DNA of 64,000 nt from Lederbergia citri (lineage in GTDB: Bacteria; Bacillota; Bacilli; Bacillales; Bacillaceae_C): the NCBI RefSeq assembly GCF_018343625.1, contig NZ_JAGYPG010000001.1, positions 1,188,502 to 1,252,501 of the forward strand, written 5' to 3'. Position numbers and translations under genes: made by a program. Positions 28,463-36,361 of this stretch are shown here, piece by piece. Position 1 is the stretch's first letter. Each line of letters opens with the position of its first letter. The notes beneath the pieces were generated by a model. It was not told the DNA's origin, searched no databases, and worked only from the letters and a program-made list of their open reading frames with translations.

Positions 28463-28834
28463 ATGGAAAAAGGGAATACCTTTAATGATATCTTCTTGAG
28501 ACTAAAAAGCATAATGCATAATTATGAAAGTTACCTTGAAGTTAAAATAGACACCCACGAAAGCTATTCACTTGATACTAAGCATATAATGGAACACAAT
28601 AGGAAAAACCTGTTCTTTGGTGCTGTTCAAATCAAAAAGAACTACGTCAGTTATCATTTAATGCCAGTTTATGCATGTCCTGATTTACTTCAAGATATAT
28701 CACCAAACCTAAAAAAACGAATGCAAGGTAAATCATGTTTTAATTTTAAAAAAATCGATGAGGATTTATTTCATGAGCTTAGGGATTTAACTAAAAAGGG
28801 ATTTGAAAGATTTAAGAACAACAATCTTATTTAA
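28463..28834 (+). CDS. DUF1801-like (YdhG-fold) protein
   Basis: A 123-residue protein. The central part resembles the DUF1801/YdhG fold (KKNYVSYHLMPVYACPDLL, then SCFNFKKIDEDLFHELRDL). Related proteins have been called iron chaperones, but the biochemical role is unsettled. GGAGGA precedes the ATG at 28463. It is followed at once by a terminator. Confidence 0.7.
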   Translation: MEKGNTFNDIFLRLKSIMHNYESYLEVKIDTHESYSLDTKHIMEHNRKNLFFGAVQIKKNYVSYHLMPVYACPDLLQDISPNLKKRMQGKSCFNFKKIDEDLFHELRDLTKKGFERFKNNNLI

Positions 28835-28857
28835 CAGGCAAAAGCCTGTTTTTTCTT
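28833..28857 (+). terminator. Rho-independent terminator
   Basis: AACAGGC-AAAA-GCCTGTT followed by TTTTCTTTT. Confidence 0.9.
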
Positions 28858-28951
28858 TTGAATCAGAAATATTCTGTTTCGTATAATGTGTCAACTATGC
28901 AATAAATCTTTTCATTTCCATTTACCTACAAATTTCGATATCCTTCCCTTA

Positions 28952-29030
28952 TAGGCAAATCTGATCGAAAGGCAGATACGCAAAGCCACGGGCCTAAAAC
29001 ACATTGTTGTCACGGTAGCCGGGTTGCCAG
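28952..29030 (+). ncRNA. Cyclic-di-GMP-I (GEMM-I) riboswitch
   Basis: Contains the GEMM-I core ACGCAAAGCCACGGGCCTAA, a GAAA tetraloop in the first hairpin (CTGATCGAAAGGCAG) that can dock on the receptor of the second, and GGTAGCCGGGTTGCC closing P1 (GGCAA 28954-28958 with TTGCC 29024-29028). It lies upstream of the CheY-like gene, which is therefore predicted to respond to cyclic di-GMP. Confidence 0.95.
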
Positions 29031-29056
29031 GTAATACCTGAATAAAAATAACTAAA

Positions 29057-29096
29057 TTTACCTTTCGAGTTTGCCTAAATATACTGAAAGGGTAAA
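29057..29096 (+). promoter_or_regulatory. Predicted ribosome-binding-site hairpin of the riboswitch
   Basis: TTTACCTTTC (29057-29066) can pair with GAAAGGGTAAA (29086-29096), hiding the AAAGGG ribosome-binding site of the receiver gene. The loop holds TTTGCCTA (29070-29077), which is fully complementary to TAGGCAAA (28952-28959), the 5' strand of aptamer P1. The two pairings exclude each other, which gives a translational switch. Confidence 0.65.
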
Positions 29097-29102
29097 TAGT
29101 CA

Positions 29103-29465
29103 ATGACAAAAATTTTGTTAGTTGATGATTCTCTTTTTATGAGAAATTTACTAAAACAACTTCTTTTAGAAAATGATTTTGATGATTTTCTTGAAGCTGA
29201 AGACGGTTTAAAAGCAATTGAAATGTACAAATTATATTCCCCGGATATTGTATTGATGGATTTTACCATGTCCATGCTTGACGGTATTGATGCCCTTAAA
29301 GAGATAATAAAAATAGATCCAAAAGCAAAAGTCATCATGTGTTCCGCTATAGGACACCATAATCTAGTAAAAAATGCAATAGAAAGCGGAGCTAGAGATT
29401 TTGTAATTAAACCATTTTTCGATAATTTAGTTGAAAAGGTAAATAAGGTACTCGGCACTCAGTAG
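29103..29465 (+). CDS. CheY-like stand-alone receiver protein under c-di-GMP control
   Basis: A 120-residue single receiver domain. The acidic pair is D8/D9, the phosphoacceptor D53 (LMDFTM), the switch Ser81 (MCSA) and the conserved Lys103 (IKPFF). It has no output domain. It resembles chemotaxis CheY of Gram-positive bacteria in length and motifs. The upstream GEMM-I riboswitch and downstream terminator form a single-gene unit. Regulation by c-di-GMP suggests a role in motility or the switch to sessile life. No histidine kinase lies nearby, so it would have to take phosphate from a host kinase. Confidence 0.92.
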   Translation: MTKILLVDDSLFMRNLLKQLLLENDFDDFLEAEDGLKAIEMYKLYSPDIVLMDFTMSMLDGIDALKEIIKIDPKAKVIMCSAIGHHNLVKNAIESGARDFVIKPFFDNLVEKVNKVLGTQ

Positions 29466-29479
29466 AGTGCCTTTTTTTA
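29453..29479 (+). terminator. Rho-independent terminator after the receiver gene
   Basis: GGCACTC-AGTA-GAGTGCC followed by TTTTTTT; it overlaps the stop codon. Confidence 0.92.
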
Positions 29480-29644
29480 TTTATATGTTGAACTATAAGG
29501 ATAATCTTCCGCATATTACAAATTTATATAATATTTGCTATACTTTTGACTCATATATAAATTCTTTTACCTTCACGATTAAATAAATATTTGTTACTTG
29601 ATTTGGTTTCATAGTGTTTTCCATTTTTCTCATTCCTTATCAAA

Positions 29645-29675
29645 ATAAAAACACCCAATCAATTGAGTGTTTCAG
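29645..29675 (-). terminator. Terminator after the 208-residue gene
   Basis: On the minus strand, AACACTCAAT/ATTGGGTGTT hairpin followed by TTTATTTT. Confidence 0.8.
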
Positions 29676-29713
29676 TAGAAGTTAAGATTAATATTTTTTA
29701 TTTATATTTTATA

Positions 29714-30340
29714 TTAAAGAGAGTCCCACCATTCTTCCACGTTGTCTCTTTTCTGTTTTTCTTTCAGTTCCTCTATTTTCTTATTGGTATCCTGAGCAAC
29801 CTTAATCATTTCTACATACTGTCTATTAATACTAAGAAGTTTCTCAGAGTATGAAATAGAATAAGCATACTTGGTTTTGGTTTTACCATATATTTCCTTA
29901 ATCCAATCGCTTGTATAATTTCTACTGTGTTCACTTGTTGGTTTTACTATGTCATATTTTATGAATATATCTCCAAGTTCACCAGTCATCTCTCTAATTC
30001 TCTTCTCAGTCTTATCTAATAGTCTATGATCATATGAATAATAACTAACATCATCTTCGTTTGTGTGCCACCAAAGAATATCGTCATTCATATATTCTTG
30101 CACTATGTTCTCTGTCCTATCTATTAATTCAGCTATTGCTTTTTTAAGTTCTTTTGCTCGATCCTCTCCTAATTCAACTACCTTATCTGCATTTTTCTTT
30201 ATAGTGCTCTTTGTTTGATTTTGAAACCATTCTTTTAAAAACAGTACTAATTCTGATAAAAATAAGTTCTTTTGCTCCTCCATTTTATTAATTAAAACAG
30301 TTTTTTCATTTTCTTTTTCTTTGATTTCATCTTGAATCAT
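29714..30340 (-). CDS. Uncharacterised helical, coiled-coil protein
   Basis: A 208-residue soluble protein rich in Lys and Glu. It begins with a predicted coiled coil (about residues 3-30), has a Trp/Tyr-rich middle (DDILWWHTNEDD, YYSYDHR) and ends in another coiled coil with a WW pair near the C-terminus. No family recognised. GGAG precedes the ATG at 30340. It opens a run of minus-strand genes of unknown role (29.7-34.3 kb) in the element. Confidence 0.6.
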   Translation of the reverse strand: MIQDEIKEKENEKTVLINKMEEQKNLFLSELVLFLKEWFQNQTKSTIKKNADKVVELGEDRAKELKKAIAELIDRTENIVQEYMNDDILWWHTNEDDVSYYSYDHRLLDKTEKRIREMTGELGDIFIKYDIVKPTSEHSRNYTSDWIKEIYGKTKTKYAYSISYSEKLLSINRQYVEMIKVAQDTNKKIEELKEKQKRDNVEEWWDSL

Positions 30341-30687
30341 GGAAATATCTCTTCTCCTTCACATTTTTTAGTTACCCTTCAATCGTCTTACATACTATCC
30401 TTTAAGCCTTTATAGAAAACTTCCCAATCTATTTGATTAAAATTATAGTATGTACCATAAAATGGATGCCTATAATGAATCAAATATTAGATTTACCTGC
30501 TTGGTAGCCATCTTATACAGTGGGTTTATTTATTTCGTCAGCATTTACAGTTGCGTGGGCAGTTTAGGCTTTTTACCGAATTCCCTCATAACTTGACTCG
30601 TTAGGTTATCATGAGTTGGTCAAAAATCGTATGTATTTAACTTATGAGTTGTTACTACTTTTATCCCTCAACTTTTCGAAATTTTCT
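30341..30687. other. 347-bp intergenic stretch
   Basis: AT-rich, between two minus-strand genes. I see no promoter good enough to name and no structured element. Confidence 0.5.
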
Positions 30688-31503
30688 TTATTGTACCTTT
30701 AATGTGTCACCCTTAATATCTGTCCAGCCTTCAACTAATCCTTCTTCATTAAAATTTACAAACGCAGTTCCCCCATACCACCATGTTTCTTCACCTAACG
30801 GCATTTTATTTAAACTAGATGGTGTACCCATTATTTTTTTAACATGATCTTTACTAGATCCCTGAGTAAAAGCTCCTGCAGGATTATTTGCTACTATCTT
30901 AGATATATCTTCTGTATTATCGATAGGTATTTCATTATTTGTAGCTTCTTTTACTACGTCTTTTGTTTCAGTTTGTTCTATATATTCTCTATATTCATTT
31001 TCCAGGCTAACGTACAGGCCATTAAGTGTATTGTAGTCCACTTGGAAATCTGACAACTCTTTTGTGACACTTTCCACATCTGTTTGAATTTCAGTAATAA
31101 TATATTCCTGTTCTATCAGCTGACTATATCCCCAAAAAGCCACTCCTATTAATACTGCATTTACAACTAAAGAAACTACAGCAAGTGGTTTCCAAACCTT
31201 CTTCTTTGTATCAGACCTAATCGCACTAGTAGATTGTTTAGGCGGAACTTCTTCTCTCTGAAAATTATTAACTGGTGTATTTACCTTCGTATATTTGAAA
31301 AGGAAATCGTTATATCGATTTCGTTTTTCATCATTGGACAACAGATCGTATGCTTCTTTTACAATTTTAAAGGTTTTAGAATCCCCATTTTTGTTATCCG
31401 GGTGAGTCTCCTTTACTCTTATCCTATAAGCATCTTTAATTTCATCTTTTGTTGCGAAATAGGAGACGTTTAAGACTTTGTAATAATCGATAAAATTATC
31501 CAT
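30688..31503 (-). CDS. Membrane-anchored J-domain protein
   Basis: A 271-residue protein. The N-terminal J domain (residues 6-68) has the HPD motif at residues 34-36, which stimulates DnaK ATPase. A linker leads to one membrane helix (about residues 105-127, VVSLVVNAVLIGVAFWGY), then a coiled coil (about 130-175), and a C-terminal domain with a SmpA/OmlA-like turn (VKKIMGTPSSL...WWYGGTAFVNF). The topology would put the J domain in the cytoplasm and the C-terminal domain outside. There is no Cys-rich zinc region, so it is a type III J protein. AAGGAGAG precedes the ATG at 31503. Its client is unknown. Confidence 0.8.
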   Translation of the reverse strand: MDNFIDYYKVLNVSYFATKDEIKDAYRIRVKETHPDNKNGDSKTFKIVKEAYDLLSNDEKRNRYNDFLFKYTKVNTPVNNFQREEVPPKQSTSAIRSDTKKKVWKPLAVVSLVVNAVLIGVAFWGYSQLIEQEYIITEIQTDVESVTKELSDFQVDYNTLNGLYVSLENEYREYIEQTETKDVVKEATNNEIPIDNTEDISKIVANNPAGAFTQGSSKDHVKKIMGTPSSLNKMPLGEETWWYGGTAFVNFNEEGLVEGWTDIKGDTLKVQ

Positions 31504-31571
31504 TAGAAGACTCTCCTTATTAACTAAATGCTATTACAAGAAAACACCCAAATGAATGTATTCTTATCACG

Positions 31572-31772
31572 TTATGCTTTATAAATGACTAATGCCGAAT
31601 AATGCACTTCAGACGCATAACTTCTTTCATTAGAGGTATTAAAGAACTTTGAAACTTCATACTTAATATCAATTAAATTATCAGGATCAATTTCTATAAC
31701 AAATCTTTTTAAATCGATTTCAAACGTATCTAAAGAATCTCCTTCAATTAACTTTACTTGAGTTGTAAACAT
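31572..31772 (-). CDS. Cse60-like small sporulation protein
   Basis: A 66-residue protein whose layout fits the Cse60 family: VKLIEGDS at the start, DIKYEVSKF in the middle and SALVIYKA at the end. Cse60 of B. subtilis is a small SigE-dependent protein of unknown function. GGGGCG lies 11 bases before the ATG at 31772. The family call rests on short motifs. Confidence 0.6.
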   Translation of the reverse strand: MFTTQVKLIEGDSLDTFEIDLKRFVIEIDPDNLIDIKYEVSKFFNTSNERSYASEVHYSALVIYKA

Positions 31773-31906
31773 AGCTAATTACGCCCCTTCTTTTGTATTA
31801 GTAATAATTACCTGCATTTCAGTATTCAACAAGATATGCCAAAAGTCCTCTTTTTACTCATTAAAAAAGCACCCGCTAATAAATATTTAGTAGGTGATTG
31901 AAAAAA

Positions 31907-33031
31907 CTAATTATATCTATTATTCAGTTCTTTACCTGCTTGATAATAAAAGAATAAGTTATTTTTTTCAATATCGCTCTGCTTTTCTTTCCACTCTCTA
32001 TGATGATTTACAGCCTGAACACCAGCAGGAATTGCTGCTGAAATAGTATTAGTAGTGACTGTGAATACATCAAGTATGTTACCTAGCATTATTCCCACAG
32101 ATGCTCCTTGAACCCATTTAGAATTAATTAGCCTGTAAGCTAGTTCCCTCAAATAACCATTTCCTTTACATTGCTCATCTATCTCTTGGATAATCGGATT
32201 TATTTCTCTTAAAATTAATTTGTCAATTTCATAAAATAAATCATCGTCATCAATATCCGACTCTATCAAATCCGTATATTTTACAATTGCACTTCTGAAC
32301 CTTATTAAATACTTATCCAATTCGGAACGTATATCAATTATCTCATTAATACTAGCTCTCTCGAAACTAGGTAATTGCTCTAGCATTGTCAACGAAAGAG
32401 TGGAATGCTTAATTCTTTCTCTAGTTCCCTTAGCAATATCTATTTTTCCCTCTTTTATTCCTATTTTTACAATTTCGGTTATTTTATCATCCAACAATGG
32501 ATAATTATTGCTTTGAGATAAAGTATCTTTTAAACTTTCAAAGTAAGCTTCAATATGAGAATCGTCATAAAAATCTTCTGCATTAGACGGATATCTTTCA
32601 ATCTTTAACTTATCTAATTTGATAAGCCTGTCTAAAGAATCAATATCAGACCTTTGTACGATTCCATCTAGTGTAGCACTCATTGCATTCCAAATATCTT
32701 CAAACTGTTTTTCAATCTGTTTCTTTAATATTATCATCTTAGGATTATCCATCCTTCGACTTATCAGTGTCTCATAACTCAAAATTATTTGCGTAATTTC
32801 ATCATGCAACCCCATTAATCCCATATGTGATATATCCCTTAAAGAATACATCCGATCTAATAATTTTGTCTTTTGAGTATATTCTATGAATCTAAATATC
32901 ATATCAGCTTTAATGCTTTTTAAGGTTACTTTATCACAATAAAGCAATCCTACTTTGACTAATTCGATTTCCTTTTCTAAATTAGTGCTGTCCTCTGGAA
33001 ATGTACTAACAGTCATTTCAAAGTTTCTCAT
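31907..33031 (-). CDS. Uncharacterised protein, 374 residues
   Basis: A largely helical protein with a long N-terminal region, a stretch of charged helices (about residues 100-310), and a Gly/Ala-rich hydrophobic segment near the C-terminus (about 318-350: GASVGIMLGNILDVFTV, SAAIPAGVQAV) that could insert in a membrane. No known domain recognised. AGGGGTGA precedes the ATG at 33031; an upstream in-frame ATG at 33052 lacks a site. In an accessory region this shape (helical sensor plus hydrophobic tail) is compatible with a defence effector, but nothing in the sequence proves it. Confidence 0.6.
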   Translation of the reverse strand: MRNFEMTVSTFPEDSTNLEKEIELVKVGLLYCDKVTLKSIKADMIFRFIEYTQKTKLLDRMYSLRDISHMGLMGLHDEITQIILSYETLISRRMDNPKMIILKKQIEKQFEDIWNAMSATLDGIVQRSDIDSLDRLIKLDKLKIERYPSNAEDFYDDSHIEAYFESLKDTLSQSNNYPLLDDKITEIVKIGIKEGKIDIAKGTRERIKHSTLSLTMLEQLPSFERASINEIIDIRSELDKYLIRFRSAIVKYTDLIESDIDDDDLFYEIDKLILREINPIIQEIDEQCKGNGYLRELAYRLINSKWVQGASVGIMLGNILDVFTVTTNTISAAIPAGVQAVNHHREWKEKQSDIEKNNLFFYYQAGKELNNRYN

Positions 33032-33242
33032 AAAATCACCCCTTACCAACATTTAACAATAAGAGATAATTTATATCAATACAATTAATCCATCAGCAAA
33101 ACTTTCTCCTATATCTTGCTCATAGATCAATACACACCCAACATCTTTACTCCAACCAATGCCATACAGATAAACAATACTCTCATTTTCATAAAAAATT
33201 TACTTTCAGCATTCAATTACAATTAACTCCTCATTATTAGAT

Positions 33243-33383
33243 TTACATTCTATACACTATACAGTCATCAATTTTCTCAATTAATCTATAAATTTCCTGA
33301 TTCATTTCTTCCTTTTTGATTATCTCTCTTTTAAACCAATCATTCATATGAACAATCTCAACTTTCATCTCATTCAATGTCAT
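33243..33383 (-). CDS. Small hypothetical protein, 46 residues
   Basis: A short frame, MTLNEMKVEIVHMNDWFKRE ending CIVYRM, probably a single amphipathic helix. GAGGGAG lies about 13 bases upstream. It starts inside repeat A and is otherwise unsupported. The rest of 33032-33540 shows nothing I can name. Confidence 0.35.
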   Translation of the reverse strand: MTLNEMKVEIVHMNDWFKREIIKKEEMNQEIYRLIEKIDDCIVYRM

Positions 33384-33536
33384 TTCTCATTCATTCTCCC
33401 TCAAATAATTATTCTAGGCGTTTCATTCGATATTCTATTACTTTTTCTATCAAACCTGTATAGGGCTTGTAGTAGCTTTGTAATGCGTAAAAAAAACAAA
33501 AAAAAGAGTACCATTTCAGATACTCAATAAATTTTT
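33379..33536. repeat. Imperfect direct repeat, copy A
   Basis: About 155 bp similar to 34451-34596. Shared blocks include TCTAGGCG, TCAAACCTGTATAGGGCTT and the A-rich tract followed by TTTCAGA. Each copy lies directly downstream of a minus-strand DNA-binding or recombinase gene (33541 and 34620), which suggests a segmental duplication. Confidence 0.65.
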
Positions 33537-33540
33537 CTAC

Positions 33541-33699
33541 TTATCGTTTGATTCCTTCACGTTCCAATAATCTGTATATTGTTCCAGTACCTACTTTAAA
33601 AGTCTTGCGTATATCAGCTTTGCTCGTTCCACTTCTTCCTTCTAGACCGCGCTTACGGATCCACACCTTAGTTTTGTAGAATGGATTGACTACCTTCAA
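33541..33699 (-). CDS. Small helix-turn-helix protein, resolvase-tail-like
   Basis: A 52-residue protein with the C-terminal helix-turn-helix of Hin/resolvase-type recombinases: GRSGTSKADIRKTFKVGTGT, then IYRLLEREGIKR. There is no catalytic domain. GGAG lies about ten bases before the TTG at 33699, so it may be translated as a stand-alone DNA-binding protein, or be the remnant of a resolvase gene. Confidence 0.6.
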   Translation of the reverse strand: MKVVNPFYKTKVWIRKRGLEGRSGTSKADIRKTFKVGTGTIYRLLEREGIKR

Positions 33700-33745
33700 T
33701 GTGCATTCACTCCAATAAAAAAGACACCTGAATTAATCAGATGCC

Positions 33746-34291
33746 TTAATTGATATCTATTGTTAAGCTTTGTGAATCCTCAATTCCATTGTAAGGTGTG
33801 AAACTAATATTAATCGGCGCTTCTTTATTCTTTAACTCATACTCAAGCGTGACTTTTTTCTCTCCGCCTTCTGCATTGTGAAAGTAAACATCACTTGTAT
33901 TCTTATTTGCTGCGTCGTATGCCCCCGATACTTCATCGAGAATTACATCGTTTTGCATAACGTCTATTCCCATTAACGCAAAGAAAAATTTCTTTCCGTC
34001 ACCAGCTTGATTGATCCAACTGAACGTTATGATAGCTTTATTGTCTTTTATTTCTACCTGTTGAAAGTTTACAGTTAATTCCCCGAATAAGAGTTTTTCG
34101 TCTACAGTTATTTTGTGACTAGTTTCCTTTGGTTGTTTTTCTACTTTTGGTTTTTCTTCTTTAGCTTTAGGTTGTTCTTGCTTTGATTCTTTTGGCGATT
34201 CATTATCTTTCACAACTGGTTTACCGTCTTTATACTGAACGCAACCTGTTAACATTCCAAAGGATAGTAATGCTACGATTAATTTCTTCAT
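33746..34291 (-). CDS. DUF5067-like lipoprotein
   Basis: A 181-residue secreted lipoprotein. The signal peptide ends in the lipobox LTGC (Cys at residue 17). A Lys/Glu/Pro-rich linker (about residues 30-58) is followed by an immunoglobulin-like beta domain (ITFSWINQAGDGKKF and QNDVILDE), as in DUF5067 proteins. It is anchored on the outside of the membrane; function unknown. Bracketed by repeat copies A and B together with the small helix-turn-helix gene. Confidence 0.75.
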   Translation of the reverse strand: MKKLIVALLSFGMLTGCVQYKDGKPVVKDNESPKESKQEQPKAKEEKPKVEKQPKETSHKITVDEKLLFGELTVNFQQVEIKDNKAIITFSWINQAGDGKKFFFALMGIDVMQNDVILDEVSGAYDAANKNTSDVYFHNAEGGEKKVTLEYELKNKEAPINISFTPYNGIEDSQSLTIDIN

Positions 34292-34450
34292 CTCGCCATT
34301 CCCTCCTATGAATTAACATAGGTTCATTGTCCAACATCTGGAAATATAATGCAAGGAATTAGTGAATCCGTCACTGCAAGAGAAAACAACTTATCCATTC
34401 CAGACAAGGTGCTTTTTATAATTACTTCATATTAACAATATAACATCATA

Positions 34451-34596
34451 GTCATATCTCATTTATTCTCTCTCAAATAAGCCTAACGCTTTATTCTAGG
34501 CGTTCTATTAATTCTATTACCTTTTATATCAAACCTGTATAGGGCTTTGCAGGGGCGTTAAAAAGAAACAAAAAAAGGGTATCTTTTCAGACCTCC
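34451..34596. repeat. Imperfect direct repeat, copy B
   Basis: Partner of 33379-33536. In this copy the open frame that reads through the first block of copy A is closed by a TAA. The remaining bases of 34292-34619 show no gene. Confidence 0.65.
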
Positions 34597-34619
34597 CACT
34601 TAAAGATATTTTATATCCC

Positions 34620-35474
34620 TTATAATTGATTCATCTTATTAATTAGATCTTGTTTGCTTGGATTCGTGTATAAAAGTGTAGTGTGAATATTACTGTGTCC
34701 TGCTTGATTTGCAACCTCATGAACGCTCATTCCCTTATTTATTGCATGACTGCAAAAGAAGTGCCTTAAATCGTGGGGCGTGATCTCTTTTTGTAACCTA
34801 TTAGAAAATGTTTTAAATAGCTTATTTACTGTTGTACGGTCTAATTGCTTACCTCTATTGCTAATAAAAAGATATTCACTCTCAACCTCACCACGATCTC
34901 TTATATAGCTTTGCAATGATTCTTTGACTTTATCATTCATGAATACTGTTCTTGACTTATCTCCCTTGCCATCCTTTACAATAATCTCTCGACTGACAAA
35001 GTTAAAATCATTCATTTTAAGATTCAATGCTTCACTTATCCTTAATCCAGCATAAGCCAATAATGTAATCAAAGAGTAATTCCTTTTATTTTCACTTTCC
35101 AAAATTAATTGGCGAAACTTCTCAACGTCTTTTTGTTCTACCTTTGCAAGTGAAGCATATTGCTGTTGGACTTTTTGAAAATCCTTTTTTGTAATAACTA
35201 TATCTTGTTGGTGTCCTTTCTCGACTAGAAACTCATTGAATTTTACAAGGGCATTGATTTTAGTATTGATTGTTTTGGGCTTCGATTGCTTCACTGTTTT
35301 TAGAAAGGAGATATATTCCTTCACATTCTCCCTATGCAACATTGAAAATTCCATATCCTTAGATTCATCAAACCATTTTAAAAATCCATTCACGTTCAAA
35401 ATATAACCCTTGATTGTATTCTCGCTTTTGTCATCATCTTTTAAATAATGGCGCAACCGCTCGACTAAATTCAT
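34620..35474 (-). CDS. Tyrosine recombinase/integrase
   Basis: A 284-residue XerC/D-type tyrosine recombinase. The N-terminal SAM-like core-binding domain (about residues 5-85) is followed by the catalytic domain with Arg in AGLRISEAL, HDLRH, and the GHSNIHTTLLYTNPS box holding the final His and the nucleophile Tyr. All catalytic residues are present, so it is probably active. GAAAGGA precedes the ATG at 35474; two in-frame ATGs lie just upstream (35483 and 35492). A cluster of 17-bp repeats lies directly upstream. A second recombinase within the element points to an independent module, resolution function or nested insertion. Confidence 0.92.
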   Translation of the reverse strand: MNLVERLRHYLKDDDKSENTIKGYILNVNGFLKWFDESKDMEFSMLHRENVKEYISFLKTVKQSKPKTINTKINALVKFNEFLVEKGHQQDIVITKKDFQKVQQQYASLAKVEQKDVEKFRQLILESENKRNYSLITLLAYAGLRISEALNLKMNDFNFVSREIIVKDGKGDKSRTVFMNDKVKESLQSYIRDRGEVESEYLFISNRGKQLDRTTVNKLFKTFSNRLQKEITPHDLRHFFCSHAINKGMSVHEVANQAGHSNIHTTLLYTNPSKQDLINKMNQL

Positions 35475-35490
35475 TATTATCATTCCTTTC

Positions 35491-35605
35491 ATAAACTATG
35501 TTGAATTGACTTTTCATCTCTATGTAATAAACTATGTTGAATTATCTTTAATTATAGTACCATTAAATCAACATAAATGCAACATAGTTTATGTTATGTT
35601 GAAAT
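35491..35605. repeat. Repeat cluster upstream of the tyrosine recombinase
   Basis: ATAAACTATGTTGAATT occurs exactly at 35491-35507 and 35527-35543, with centres 36 bp apart. An inverted 13-base copy CAACATAGTTTAT is at 35580-35592, and related AACAT/ATGTT units fill up to 35605. They probably bind the recombinase, as arm-type sites or for autoregulation. Confidence 0.8.
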
Positions 35606-36082
35606 ATTTTCCGGATTAGAATAATTCCAAATGTCCTACTCTACCCTTATTTATAAATGGCGAAAGTTTATTTTTATAATGATTAACTATTTCAAATACA
35701 TCATTTTGATTAGGTGAAAATAAGATTTTAAATCACTTAATCTATCAAAAATACAATTTTGACGATTGGACAATTCAAAATGAATCCAGTACCATACAAG
35801 CTGGGTGGGTGAAGAATACATACATTTTTTTGGTGCTCATTTGTAGCACCTCTTTTTTTATGTATCGTAATTGAATCGTTAATAATTATTGAAACGTTCA
35901 AACCCTTGGGAATACTAACTTTTTACTTATGTAAGATCATTCGTTAATACGATCATTCGCACGATTCAGCCCCTTACATATAAAGGTTTGGGGGCGTTTT
36001 TGTCATTCGCCACTCGTCTTATAACAAGAACAAATAGGAATAAGTGTTCTATGATACCTAAACAGGAAAAAGTTATTAATGG
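35606..36082. other. Intergenic stretch with two orphan plus-strand terminators
   Basis: GGTGCT-CATTTGT-AGCACC followed by TCTTTTTTT (35832-35859) is a good terminator, and GCCCC...GGGGGC then GTTTTTG (about 35968-36001) a weaker one. No coding gene precedes either on the plus strand, so an untranslated RNA may end at the first. Confidence 0.6.
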
Positions 36083-36116
36083 TAAAAAAAGAACGACATA
36101 AATTTGTTGTCGCTCT
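36083..36116 (-). terminator. Terminator after the remnant at 36140
   Basis: On the minus strand, GAGCGAC/GTCGTTC hairpin followed by TTTTTTT. Confidence 0.75.
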
Positions 36117-36139
36117 GAATATTTTTGCCTCATTTATTT

Positions 36140-36310
36140 TTAACCTAAATAGTTTCGTTCTAGTTGTGTTATAAGAGAAGGGCTAGCTCCTCGCTTACGG
36201 TAATCCGTTGTAAGCTCACCCGCCCACTTTTTAAATAAAGTGCGATTTAAAAAGATTGGATATTCATTTTGTCCCTAACCCAAAGTATATATTTTGACCT
36301 TGGTGAATTG
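36140..36310 (-). pseudogene. Coding remnant downstream of the helicase-like gene
   Basis: The frame ending at 36140 reads NEYPIFLNRTLFKKWAGEL and continues to LERNYLG before the stop, with no start codon; a TAG lies just before it, and the other frame (KYILWVRDKMNIQSF) seems to hold the preceding part. It looks like a small gene broken by a frameshift. Family not recognised. Confidence 0.45.
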
Positions 36311-36361
36311 CAAAGCGTGGTACAAGTTCTCCCTATAAGAAAGGTAAGGTGTACCGCGTTA

